Below, piece by piece: positions 34,864 through 42,058 of a stretch of 64,000 bases of DNA. This stretch comes from Mangrovimonas xylaniphaga (GTDB lineage: Bacteria; Bacteroidota; Bacteroidia; Flavobacteriales; Flavobacteriaceae). Where the stretch lies: assembly GCF_001280435.1 (NCBI RefSeq), contig NZ_LBIP01000013.1, positions 434,001 to 498,000 of the forward strand. Direction: 5' to 3'. A model generated the notes under the pieces. It had not been told where the DNA came from. It was given only the letters and a program-made list of their open reading frames with translations, and did not search any database. The position numbers and the translations under genes are program-made. The number at the start of each line of letters is the position of its first letter. Position 1 is the stretch's first letter.

Positions 34864-35642
34864 TCGGCTCTGTTTTTCTCTTGGATATTTCTAACAATAG
34901 AGGCGGCCAGTTTTCTAGGCATGATACGTGGAAGTGTTGCCAAAAACTTATTGAATCCACCAGGAATGGCCACAGACTTCCCTTTATTCATCGCTTTATA
35001 ACCATAGGCAGCAACGTCCTTAGCCGTTGCCATATTAAAGGTGATTTTATTCTCCGAAGTTCCTTCTGAAACTACTTGTTGAAAGGACGTTTTTGTGGGA
35101 CCAGGACAAAGTGCCGTAACCGTTACTCCGGTTCCCTTGAGCTCATTAGCAATGGCCTCTGAAAAAGACAAAATGTACCCCTTCGTAGCGTAATACAATG
35201 ACATTAAAGGCCCGGGTTGAAAACCTGCTAAAGAGGACAGGTTTAAAATCTTTCCTGATCCTCGAGCTACCATACCTTTTAGTATAAGTTTGGTTAAATG
35301 CGTGGTAGTAACCACATGAAGGTTCAACATTTTGGCTTCACGGTCCCAATCGGTCGTGGCAAAAGTACCGAACAATCCAAACCCAGCATTGTTTACCAAC
35401 ACATCTATAGCAGTATCTCCCAATTCAGCTACAATTTCTTCGGAAATATTGATTTGGCTCAAATCCTTCAGCATTACGCGGACATTGGCATTATACTTCT
35501 TTTCCAACGTTTCTTTTGCCTGCTTTAAATTATCTGCATTGATATCTACCAACACCAAATTGTATGCATCCTTTGCGAACAACAATGCCAATTCATATCC
35601 CAATCCTGAAGCCCCGCCTGTTATCAATACTGTTTTAGCCAT
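34860..35642 (-). CDS. Short-chain dehydrogenase/reductase
   Basis: This 260-residue classical SDR has the cofactor motif TGGASGLG, 'NNAGFG', catalytic Ser in 'LNLSSLAG' and Tyr-x3-Lys in 'YYATKGY'. 'DINADNL' after the second strand has an Asp, which points to NAD(H) over NADP(H), though this is not decisive. The C-terminal 'LPRIMPRKLAASIVRNIQ' region is like DltE/YqjQ-type SDRs. The substrate is unknown. Confidence 0.9.
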   Translation of the reverse strand: MAKTVLITGGASGLGYELALLFAKDAYNLVLVDINADNLKQAKETLEKKYNANVRVMLKDLSQINISEEIVAELGDTAIDVLVNNAGFGLFGTFATTDWDREAKMLNLHVVTTTHLTKLILKGMVARGSGKILNLSSLAGFQPGPLMSLYYATKGYILSFSEAIANELKGTGVTVTALCPGPTKTSFQQVVSEGTSENKITFNMATAKDVAAYGYKAMNKGKSVAIPGGFNKFLATLPRIMPRKLAASIVRNIQEKNRAD

Positions 35643-35717
35643 TATCTCTTTAATCTATTTTTAGCCAGTTATGCATGTTACTATTTTAACCTCCAAGATC
35701 AATTTAGATGAACACTT

Positions 35718-35770
35718 GTTCTCGATACATTTTTTCTTCATTGCATTTCGAAAAAACACTCGAACTGACG
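35718..35770. repeat. REP-like imperfect hairpin element
   Basis: GTTCTCGATAC at 35718-35728 and CACTCGAACTGACG at 35757-35770 flank an inner inverted repeat (TTTTTTC / GAAAAAA). I recall dispersed elements of the type GTTCTCGA...TCGAACTGAC in many Flavobacteriaceae genomes. It sits between two - strand genes, downstream of the Lys1-like gene's neighbour, and is probably a mobile palindrome or a terminator-like element. Confidence 0.4.
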
Positions 35771-35798
35771 TCCTTTATACTTCTATTTTTACAAAGAA

Positions 35799-37001
35799 TT
35801 ATTTCCCATCCACATAATCCTGCAAATAAGCAAACCTCTCAGTTAACTTACCATTCTCGGTCACCTTTGCTCGCTGCAAGATACCATCTTTATCGGCATT
35901 AAAAAACGCAGGCAACACATACTCCAAAAACAAACTTCCAAAACCTTCGCTGGCATCTTTAGGCAGTTCGCAAGGCAAATTATCTACTGCCATGACAACG
36001 ATAGCTTTAGAATCTTTAAAATGGATTTCCGTTTCGGTTTGTGGTTCGTAACCATAAATTGGCTCTGCAATGGTAGAAGGTCTTATGGTAGTTGCCACTG
36101 GTCCATCGATATCACAACTAATATCGGCCACTACTGAAATATTGAAGTCTTTGGATTTGGCATCCTCCCGAGTAAAAAGATAAGGCGCACCATCTCCATA
36201 AAAATGCCCGGCAATAAAGAAATCGGTGACTTTGGCAAAGCGAATAAAGTTGGATTCATAAGCTTCCGGATGATTGAAGAAGTCCAAATTATCAATCACT
36301 TGTCCATCCTTGCGTTTGTTGTAATCCAACACATCAATAACACAATACACAGGTTCGTTAAAAGTTTGGTCCAAATAGGCCTCTACCTCAACCTGTTTAA
36401 TGTTCATGGCATCCAACATTTCCTTGGCTCCTCCTGCCACCTTACCACTTCCTGTAAGCAATATTTTTATTGGCGGTAATGCAATAGTTTTAAGCTGTGC
36501 TATCAAAGCTTGCTGATCGGCCAAGGTTTCGGCTTTAGGCAAATTCCAAGTATCATGTTTTAGCCCCCATGCTCTGAAGCCATTGTAGGCTCCAACAATA
36601 CCAGCATAACGTCCAAATCCTATGAGTCGTGCGCCATTTTCCTTAACAATGGTTTCGTGGTCGTAAAGCGTGATGTTTTTTCCCAAAATGGAGCGCAGTA
36701 AATCCCTGTTATAAGGTTGTTTTTTAATAGTATGCGAAAAGAAAAAATAGGATTTATTAGGAATCAAGTGGTCTACAGGCACTTCCTTTACACCAATCAG
36801 TACATCGCAATCGCTAACATCGTCAACCACCTCAAATCCTTGTCTACGATATGCCTCGTCAGGAAACACCCTAATATTGGAAGCTTCCACTATAAAAGTG
36901 GCCTGAGGGAATAACTGACTGGCTTTTTTTAGGGTTTTGGGCGAAAAAACCACACGTCTATCCGGTGGTGATTTGCGCTCCTTGATGATGGCAAATTTCA
37001 T
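35799..37001 (-). CDS. Saccharopine dehydrogenase (Lys1-type)/alanine dehydrogenase-like oxidoreductase
   Basis: This 400-residue protein has an N-terminal 'MKFAIIKERKSPPDRRVVFSP' (the AlaDh/PNT N-terminal start), 'RLIGFGRYAGIVGAYNGFRAWG', a central Rossmann glycine motif 'ILLTGSGKVAGGAKEML', and 'DISCDIDGPVATTIRPSTI' near 300. This resembles fungal Lys1 saccharopine dehydrogenase and related NAD-dependent enzymes. Whether it acts on saccharopine is uncertain, since Bacteroidota usually make lysine by another route. Other amino-acid dehydrogenation is possible. Confidence 0.75.
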   Translation of the reverse strand: MKFAIIKERKSPPDRRVVFSPKTLKKASQLFPQATFIVEASNIRVFPDEAYRRQGFEVVDDVSDCDVLIGVKEVPVDHLIPNKSYFFFSHTIKKQPYNRDLLRSILGKNITLYDHETIVKENGARLIGFGRYAGIVGAYNGFRAWGLKHDTWNLPKAETLADQQALIAQLKTIALPPIKILLTGSGKVAGGAKEMLDAMNIKQVEVEAYLDQTFNEPVYCVIDVLDYNKRKDGQVIDNLDFFNHPEAYESNFIRFAKVTDFFIAGHFYGDGAPYLFTREDAKSKDFNISVVADISCDIDGPVATTIRPSTIAEPIYGYEPQTETEIHFKDSKAIVVMAVDNLPCELPKDASEGFGSLFLEYVLPAFFNADKDGILQRAKVTENGKLTERFAYLQDYVDGK

Positions 37002-37095
37002 AACAATGAAGCATTTAAGGTAACTGACACATACCGCTTTGGTATAATGATTGCACGAAAATAAGTGGAATAGTATGGTTATACAAACTTTTTAA

Positions 37096-37103
37096 TAACT
37101 TTG
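37096..37103 (+). promoter_or_regulatory. -7 element TAACTTTG for the pre-ssrA RNA
   Basis: An exact TAnnTTTG match. The predicted start, 5-6 bases further (37108-37109), coincides with the first base of the P1 helix of the structured RNA. No separate TAnnTTTG is visible just before ssrA. Confidence 0.55.
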
Positions 37104-37108
37104 CATCC

Positions 37109-37223
37109 GCGTTAAGGATTGAGCAATTTGTATGAGCTCTTTTTGGGAGAAGCGCCCAAAAAAGCGAGTTGCGAAAGCCTGCCCCGTAAGGGGAACGCCC
37201 ACTTCTCGACCAACTCTAGAAGT
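37109..37223 (+). ncRNA. Structured RNA candidate in the leader of ssrA
   Basis: P1 pairs GCGTT (37109-37113) with AACGC (37194-37198). Inside it P2 pairs CTTTTTGGG (37139-37147) with CCCAAAAAAG (37155-37164). P3 pairs CCCC (37182-37185) with GGGG (37190-37193) and stacks directly on P1. A small GC-GAAA-GC turn lies at 37171-37178. The P2 loop AGAAG (37148-37152) can pair with CTTCT (37202-37206) outside P1, giving a pseudoknot. The same ACTTCT can alternatively pair with AGAAGT at 37218-37223. There is no ORF. I cannot name an Rfam family. Confidence 0.5.
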
Positions 37224-37237
37224 GATATGATTACCTT

Positions 37238-37630
37238 GGGGTCGACTGGTTTTGACAGCGAGATTAATTAAACGGTAAGCACGTCGTGTAATGACTTTGA
37301 AACACGTTAAAGGCTAGGTCAAACTTTTAAACGGCGAGAATAACTACGCTTTAGCTGCTTAATCTGAATTATAGTAAGATTTGCCTAGGTACACAAGGTG
37401 TACAAGCTAAATGTCTCCGGAAAGCCTTGATTGACGGCGTTCCATTTTGAGGCATCGTAAATGTCAATATAGAAGGTAGGGCGCTTTGACCTGCTTTTGA
37501 AACTAAAAAAGATAAGTTGTCGCTAGGCTGTCTTTAGCCAGGTTGCAATCGAAAACACAAGAAAAGACTAAGCGTGAAGAAAGCTCTTTAGTTACTTGTT
37601 TGGACGAGAGTTCGATTCTCTCCGACTCCA
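37238..37630 (+). ncRNA. ssrA: tmRNA
   Basis: The 5' end GGGGTCGACTGGTTTTGACAG and the 3' end with T-arm GTTCGATTC and acceptor strand CGACTCC-A are typical. The acceptor pairs GGGGTCG with CGACTCC. CCA is not encoded and would be added. The resume/tag frame encodes GENNYALAA and a stop (37333-37362). tmRNA rescues stalled ribosomes and tags the unfinished protein for proteolysis. An intrinsic terminator follows. The 3' half of tmRNA genes is a common island attachment site, which matters for the HNH-like gene behind it. Confidence 0.95.
37333..37362 (+). other. tmRNA proteolysis-tag reading frame
   Basis: GGC GAG AAT AAC TAC GCT TTA GCT GCT then TAA gives GENNYALAA, with the first Ala supplied by charged tmRNA. 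The ALAA end is the usual ClpXP degron. Confidence 0.9.
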
Positions 37631-37641
37631 CAAACAAAATA

Positions 37642-37680
37642 AAATGTCCTATTTACAGTTTTTGTAAAAGGGCATTTTTT
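37642..37680 (+). terminator. Terminator of ssrA
   Basis: Stem TTTACA (37652-37657) with TGTAAA (37663-37668), extended by TCC/GGG-type pairs around one bulge, followed by a T-run. It lies 12 bases past the mature 3' end. Confidence 0.75.
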
Positions 37681-37816
37681 ATTTATAGCAACATTTTCAA
37701 AAAAATTCATTAGTAACTTTTATCTCTTACAAGTTAATCGAGATTAGTCAATTTAATTTTGCAACAAAAATCTATATTTTCCTGTTATTTTTATAACAAT
37801 AAAGTACTTTAGATTT

Positions 37817-38560
37817 ATGAAATGTAAATTATGTCTTAAGGAAAAACCTCTTTGTAAAAAATCTCATATTGTTCCCAGATTTCTGTACAAAGGAATGTTT
37901 TACAAAGGTGATAATACTCTTATAAAACTAAATCCAATAACTTTAGAAAAAGAAAGGGGAAAAATAAGAACAGGAATATACGATAAGGACATTCTATGTG
38001 AATCCTGTGAAAATCACATTGGCAAATTTGAAGACTACATTAGCAATGAATTATTTGAAGGCACCAAAAACTATTCAAAAAAATCTAGCATCACACCTAT
38101 TGTAGGAAACAATAATTTACACAAAAACTTAATAAAAGGCTTAGATTATAATCATATAAAACTCTTCTGTCTTTCTATTATATGGAAGGCCCACCATAGC
38201 AAACATGAATTTTTTCAAAATGTTGATTTAGGTAAATATGAATCTCAAATACGAGATATGATTCTAAATATCGACCCAAAAGAAGAAAATATTTTTCCTT
38301 TTGCTTGGTTTTATTATCCTGAAAAAAAAATATCAACAAAGGCCTTAGTTCCTGTCAGAAAATTTAGACTGAATAATATATCTATTTCCTATAACCTCCA
38401 CATAAACCACCATTCAATAGTTTATAAAATTTCTAAGGACAATAACAGTTCATTAGATGAATTCTCTCCCAAAAAAGACAATACTTTTCCGATTTATTCA
38501 CTTCAAGGAAAAACTGCTAAAACTCATTTTGAAAAATTAGTAGGGTTAAAGTATTTCTAA
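37817..38560 (+). CDS. HNH-like zinc-binding orphan protein
   Basis: This 247-residue protein has C3-x2-C6, then 'KKSHIVPRFLYKGMF' (H17), then C61-x2-C64 and N66-H67 in 'DILCESCENHIG'. A treble-clef/HNH-like zinc fold with a 'SHIxPxFxYK' signature is indicated, a family I know as hypothetical or putative HNH proteins. The rest is helical, with no further motif. The gene is very A-rich compared with its neighbours and stands alone between the ssrA terminator and an OM gene, which suggests transfer into the ssrA site. Nuclease activity is a guess. Confidence 0.6.
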   Translation: MKCKLCLKEKPLCKKSHIVPRFLYKGMFYKGDNTLIKLNPITLEKERGKIRTGIYDKDILCESCENHIGKFEDYISNELFEGTKNYSKKSSITPIVGNNNLHKNLIKGLDYNHIKLFCLSIIWKAHHSKHEFFQNVDLGKYESQIRDMILNIDPKEENIFPFAWFYYPEKKISTKALVPVRKFRLNNISISYNLHINHHSIVYKISKDNNSSLDEFSPKKDNTFPIYSLQGKTAKTHFEKLVGLKYF

Positions 38561-38595
38561 AAACCCATAAAAACCGAAACTAGAGCCCGTGTTTG

Positions 38596-38626
38596 TTGCT
38601 CTAGCTGTTTAATGGTAGTATCTTTG
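38596..38626 (+). promoter_or_regulatory. Promoter of the OmpW-like gene
   Basis: TTG at 38596-38598, a 20-base spacer, then TATCTTTG at 38619-38626. This is a good Bacteroidota -33/-7 pair, 22 bases before the ATG. Confidence 0.6.
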
Positions 38627-38648
38627 CAAAAATTTTTACCAAACAAAT

Positions 38649-39512
38649 ATGAAAACAAAACTATTTACAGTAGTTGGCCTATTGTTGAGCGGTATGTCTT
38701 TTGCACAGTTGCAAATTTCTGCCAGTGGCGGGGATGCCATTGGAAGTGCTGAAATTAAGTTAGGCGAAAAAGTAAGCACTACTACTACCGAGAACTCTTA
38801 TGGAAGCTACGGAGAAGGTGTGAATTTCCAATTAAGAGGGACCTATTTCTTTAACGAACACTTTGGTGCCGATTTAGGTTTTGGATACCTTCATGGGGCA
38901 GACCAAACCGTTTCTGAGGTTAATTTACCAAACCTAGAGTTGGATGCTATTGCCAGAGCCCGTGCTTATGGAGCTTCTTTGTCTATGGTCTATAGATTTA
39001 GTAATAATATTTACGGACGTTTTGGAGCCTTGATTAAAGTTGGCGGAAAAACCGAAGCTGTTGTGAATCAAAAATCAGTATTCTCTGCAGCAGAAGCTAC
39101 TGCTTTAAACCTTCCGGAAGGGTCTTATTCTGACACCCATTATGTAGAGGATTTCCACGGAAAATTCCCATTGGGATTTGTAGGTGCTTTAGGTTATAAA
39201 TTTGACGTAAGCTCTAACATTAGTTTGTTTGCTGAAGCGGAATATTACGGTATCAGCTTGAAGCGTAAAGACTCTGAACTTGTTGAATTCAACACCAACA
39301 TTGTATTACCTGATGGTACTGTGGCCGTTGAAGGATACTATACTTTGGACAACTTGCCTGCGGGATACTCTAAAGAAACTACCTATGTAGATGAATTGCC
39401 AAACGACAATACCGATCCTTCTAGAAAACTAGCGCAAAAGGTGCCATATTCATCTTTTGGAATCAACATTGGGATTACCTATACTTTCAAAACGGCATCT
39501 AAAAAACAATAA
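38649..39512 (+). CDS. Outer-membrane beta-barrel protein (OMP_b-brl type)
   Basis: This 287-residue protein has signal peptide 'MKTKLFTVVGLLLSGMSFAQ'. The body consists of beta strands such as 'NFQLRGTYFFNEHFGADLGFGYLHG', 'LSMVYRFSNNIYGRFGALIKVGG' and the final 'SSFGINIGITYTFK'. It is an 8-stranded small barrel by appearance. A strong promoter and an intrinsic terminator frame it, so it is an independent, probably well-expressed gene. Function unknown. Confidence 0.75.
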   Translation: MKTKLFTVVGLLLSGMSFAQLQISASGGDAIGSAEIKLGEKVSTTTTENSYGSYGEGVNFQLRGTYFFNEHFGADLGFGYLHGADQTVSEVNLPNLELDAIARARAYGASLSMVYRFSNNIYGRFGALIKVGGKTEAVVNQKSVFSAAEATALNLPEGSYSDTHYVEDFHGKFPLGFVGALGYKFDVSSNISLFAEAEYYGISLKRKDSELVEFNTNIVLPDGTVAVEGYYTLDNLPAGYSKETTYVDELPNDNTDPSRKLAQKVPYSSFGINIGITYTFKTASKKQ

Positions 39513-39542
39513 GTTGTTTTTTAAAAACTCTTTTAAAATTCT

Positions 39543-39573
39543 TACCCTCTGTATCTACAGGGGGTATTTTTTT
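39543..39573 (+). terminator. Terminator after the OmpW-like gene
   Basis: Stem TACCC...CTGTA (39543-39553) with TACAG...GGGTA (39556-39566), one G-T pair, then seven T. Confidence 0.85.
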
Positions 39574-39677
39574 GCCATAAAATGAGCAAGAAAATAAAAT
39601 AGTAACAGGACGCATAAATTGTGTTGTAAATTCCATAATTATTATTGAAATTCACCTTACCATTTAACCTACTTACT

Positions 39678-39980
39678 ATGGACGTAAAATTTGAACTGCT
39701 TCGTCTTGGCGGTAAAAGAAAAGATGCTGCCGAAGAACTACTTATCCGCCAAAACCTCAATTTTCTAAGGGTTGGTATTCGCCATGTACTGCAAAACTTA
39801 GAACCTGCCAATGACAATAGTCGGTTGGACATGGTATTGGTAATTCCTGAAGAAGGTGTGGATGTGAAAATTGTTTTGGACAACCTTGCTTCACCACATA
39901 TTGCAGAATTATTGAAAGCCCGCTACCCCAACAATATTTTTGAAGGCGATTATAAGCTTATTTTGGCCACTAAGGCTTAA
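39678..39980 (+). CDS. Conserved-looking small protein of unknown function
   Basis: This 100-residue protein has two beta-rich parts ('MDVKFELLRLGGKRKD', 'LDMVLVIPEEGVDVKIVLDNLASPHI'). No signal peptide or membrane helix. The ATG at 39678 is chosen over a frame extension to 39645 because the extension reads as non-coding leader. The TrmH-family gene follows after 43 bases. I do not recognise the family. Confidence 0.5.
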   Translation: MDVKFELLRLGGKRKDAAEELLIRQNLNFLRVGIRHVLQNLEPANDNSRLDMVLVIPEEGVDVKIVLDNLASPHIAELLKARYPNNIFEGDYKLILATKA

Positions 39981-40023
39981 TAGTACTTTTTAAAAGCTTG
40001 TGCTTTTCCTATTTTTGCAGCCT

Positions 40024-40482
40024 ATGAACGATAACTTTACAAATGAGTTTTTTGGCATTGGAATCCAAAACGGAAAAACTCCAGAGAACCTAGGCATGCT
40101 ATGGCGTTCGGCACAAAACATGGGGGCCAGTTTTATCTTTACCATTGGCAACCGCTATGCCAAACAGGCCTGTGACACCCACAATGCCGTAAAGGCCATG
40201 CCCTATTTTCATTATGATACTTTTGAGGATTTTTTCAATAATATGCCTAAAGGTGCTCGTTTGGTTGGCGTAGAACTGACTGAAGATGCGGTTCCGCTGG
40301 AAACCTTCCACCATCCTAGACGCTGTGTCTACCTTTTGGGAGCCGAAGACCACGGACTTTCCAAAAAGGCTATTGAAAAGGCTCATTTCTTAGTAAAGTT
40401 CAACTCCCAATTAAGTGTGAATGTTTCCGTTGCCGGAAGCATCGTGATGTACGACAGAGGTATTGCCAAACCGAGATCCTAA
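40024..40482 (+). CDS. TrmH/SpoU-family RNA methyltransferase
   Basis: This 152-residue SPOUT-fold protein has 'NGKTPENLGMLWRSAQNMGAS' (motif 1, with the NxGxxxR arginine), 'RCVYLLGAEDHGLS' (motif 2) and 'LSVNVSVAGSIVMYDR' (motif 3). These form the knot that binds S-adenosylmethionine. It should 2'-O-methylate tRNA or rRNA. There is no RNA-binding extension, so it resembles the short TrmL/TrmH-like form. A -7-like TATTTTTG ends 6 bases before the ATG, so the mRNA may be nearly leaderless. Confidence 0.9.
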   Translation: MNDNFTNEFFGIGIQNGKTPENLGMLWRSAQNMGASFIFTIGNRYAKQACDTHNAVKAMPYFHYDTFEDFFNNMPKGARLVGVELTEDAVPLETFHHPRRCVYLLGAEDHGLSKKAIEKAHFLVKFNSQLSVNVSVAGSIVMYDRGIAKPRS

Positions 40483-40618
40483 GTCCACGAGTTCATTTTG
40501 ATGTAGCGTCCTCTGTTACAATTCCATGTAAATTACTTATATTCACTAAGCCTAAGCGTTCAAAATCGTTAGTTCAACTTAGCCTTAGCCCTATTCCAAC
40601 CTAGTAATATTGTGGATT

Positions 40619-41641
40619 ATGAAACAGATTACACCATACCTCAACCTTCTAAATTGGGCCTTTATCCTTCTATGTTTAACGCAAAGCTGTAAACAACCTC
40701 AAACATCTGATAAAGAGCACCCAATAATTGAAGAAGGTGATTCTTTAATTAAAAAAGCTGAGCTTTCCCAAGCCACATCAAAGCAAGTCGATACAGTACA
40801 AGCATTTGACGAACATCTATTTTGTTTCGCCCAAAAATCGGAAGCGGTCAACTATCCCAATGAATACAATTATGAATTCATTCGTCTTGAAAAGGATGAT
40901 GACGGAAAAGTTACTGGTCAATTTTATGTGTCCTATTTTGGAAAAGATGAAGCCAAAGGACACCTAAAAGGTGTATGGAACAAAGACAAGCAGGCATTTG
41001 ATGTTACAGCGGAATATTTGGCCGAAGGTGAAACTTACAAAGACCAAAGAACCTATGTCATAAAAGAAGACCATATTTTATTAGGCTATCAAACTGCGAA
41101 TGGCCAAGAAGCAAGCCTACCAAGAATCAATTGTGATATGTACAATGGCTTATTTAAAGAATACCAACAAGGTTTTATAAACCACTTTTTAAATACAACC
41201 GATAGAAGCCGACTAAAAAAAGTGATGACTTCCCAAAACCTTGGCTATTCCGAAGAAGATTTGGACCAACTGAAATTCTTGGAAGCTATGGTGGATTTAA
41301 ACCACGACTCAAGCGAATATGAATACTTGCTTTACGTAATGGACCCCATGCTTTGTGGGACAGGAGGCTGCAATTTGTTTATCCTTAACAAATCTGCGGA
41401 AGTGCTCTCTGAAATTTCCGTTACTAGACCGCCAATATATGTTCCTATAACCTCATTTGAAAATGACAAAAAGCAAAAAGGTGAATGGAAGGAACTTTAT
41501 GTGTACAGTAAAGGTTATAGACGCCTAGTGCCTAAAAATGGCCAATACCCAACTAATGCCTCTATGGCACCTGAAATTTTGGAAGCGCAGTTATTAAATT
41601 TTCCTAATGCCTACCGATTGGTCATGGATTATTTGGATTAA
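40619..41641 (+). CDS. Lipoprotein of unknown function
   Basis: This 340-residue protein begins MKQITPYLNLLNWAFILLCLTQSC, with a lipobox L-T-Q-S-C. A Lys/Asp-rich linker follows, then two apparent domains. Near the end 'EYLLYVMDPMLCGTGGCNLFIL' has a Cys pair. An upstream TTG was not used because the signal peptide fits the ATG. It converges with another small lipoprotein gene, with 4 bases between the stops. No family recognised. Confidence 0.65.
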   Translation: MKQITPYLNLLNWAFILLCLTQSCKQPQTSDKEHPIIEEGDSLIKKAELSQATSKQVDTVQAFDEHLFCFAQKSEAVNYPNEYNYEFIRLEKDDDGKVTGQFYVSYFGKDEAKGHLKGVWNKDKQAFDVTAEYLAEGETYKDQRTYVIKEDHILLGYQTANGQEASLPRINCDMYNGLFKEYQQGFINHFLNTTDRSRLKKVMTSQNLGYSEEDLDQLKFLEAMVDLNHDSSEYEYLLYVMDPMLCGTGGCNLFILNKSAEVLSEISVTRPPIYVPITSFENDKKQKGEWKELYVYSKGYRRLVPKNGQYPTNASMAPEILEAQLLNFPNAYRLVMDYLD

Positions 41642-41645
41642 AAAG

Positions 41646-41996
41646 CTATTCAATCCGTTCCATACGCCATTTCCAAGTAGCGTATTTACTTTTGGCCGTT
41701 CCTTCAATGACGTTGGAGGAAATCATTTTTCCTGTATATGTTGAAAAGCCGTCATTAAATTTCAAAATAACCTCTTCACCATGCTGTTCCCAAGTATCAT
41801 TATCTTTAGAAGTATCATTAGGATGGCTGGTTACCAACATACCATTTTTCTCAAACCTCACTTGATAGGTCCAATCTGAATCACTATAAGTCCAAAGAGT
41901 TTCCTGAAGAGCAAAGTTCATTGCTTCTATACTTTTTGAGGTTTTACATCCAAAAAGCAATAAACAAGGTATTATCAAAACCAAGAGTTGTTTCAT
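41646..41996 (-). CDS. Small lipoprotein of unknown function
   Basis: This 116-residue protein begins MKQLLVLIIPCLLLFGC, a lipobox L-F-G-C. The remaining ~100 residues are strand-rich ('WTYQVRFEKNGMLVTSHP', 'EGTAKSKYATWKWRMERIE'), suggesting a small beta-sandwich. Convergent with the lipoprotein above. No known motif. Confidence 0.6.
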   Translation of the reverse strand: MKQLLVLIIPCLLLFGCKTSKSIEAMNFALQETLWTYSDSDWTYQVRFEKNGMLVTSHPNDTSKDNDTWEQHGEEVILKFNDGFSTYTGKMISSNVIEGTAKSKYATWKWRMERIE

Positions 41997-42058
41997 TTTG
42001 AAAATTCTTACTGAAGGACTACAATAAACAGAGGCTTAAAAAAGAAATATCTATTCTA

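Noticed and set aside
37631-38648. Second copy of the ssrA 3' end as an island border
   Set aside because: No repeat of GTTCGATTC or CGACTCCA was found behind the HNH-like gene, so a complete att-flanked island is not shown.
39542-39883. 113-codon frame on - opposite the small 100-residue protein
   Set aside because: It begins inside the + strand gene and runs through the OmpW-like terminator. Serine-rich composition typical of a shadow frame.
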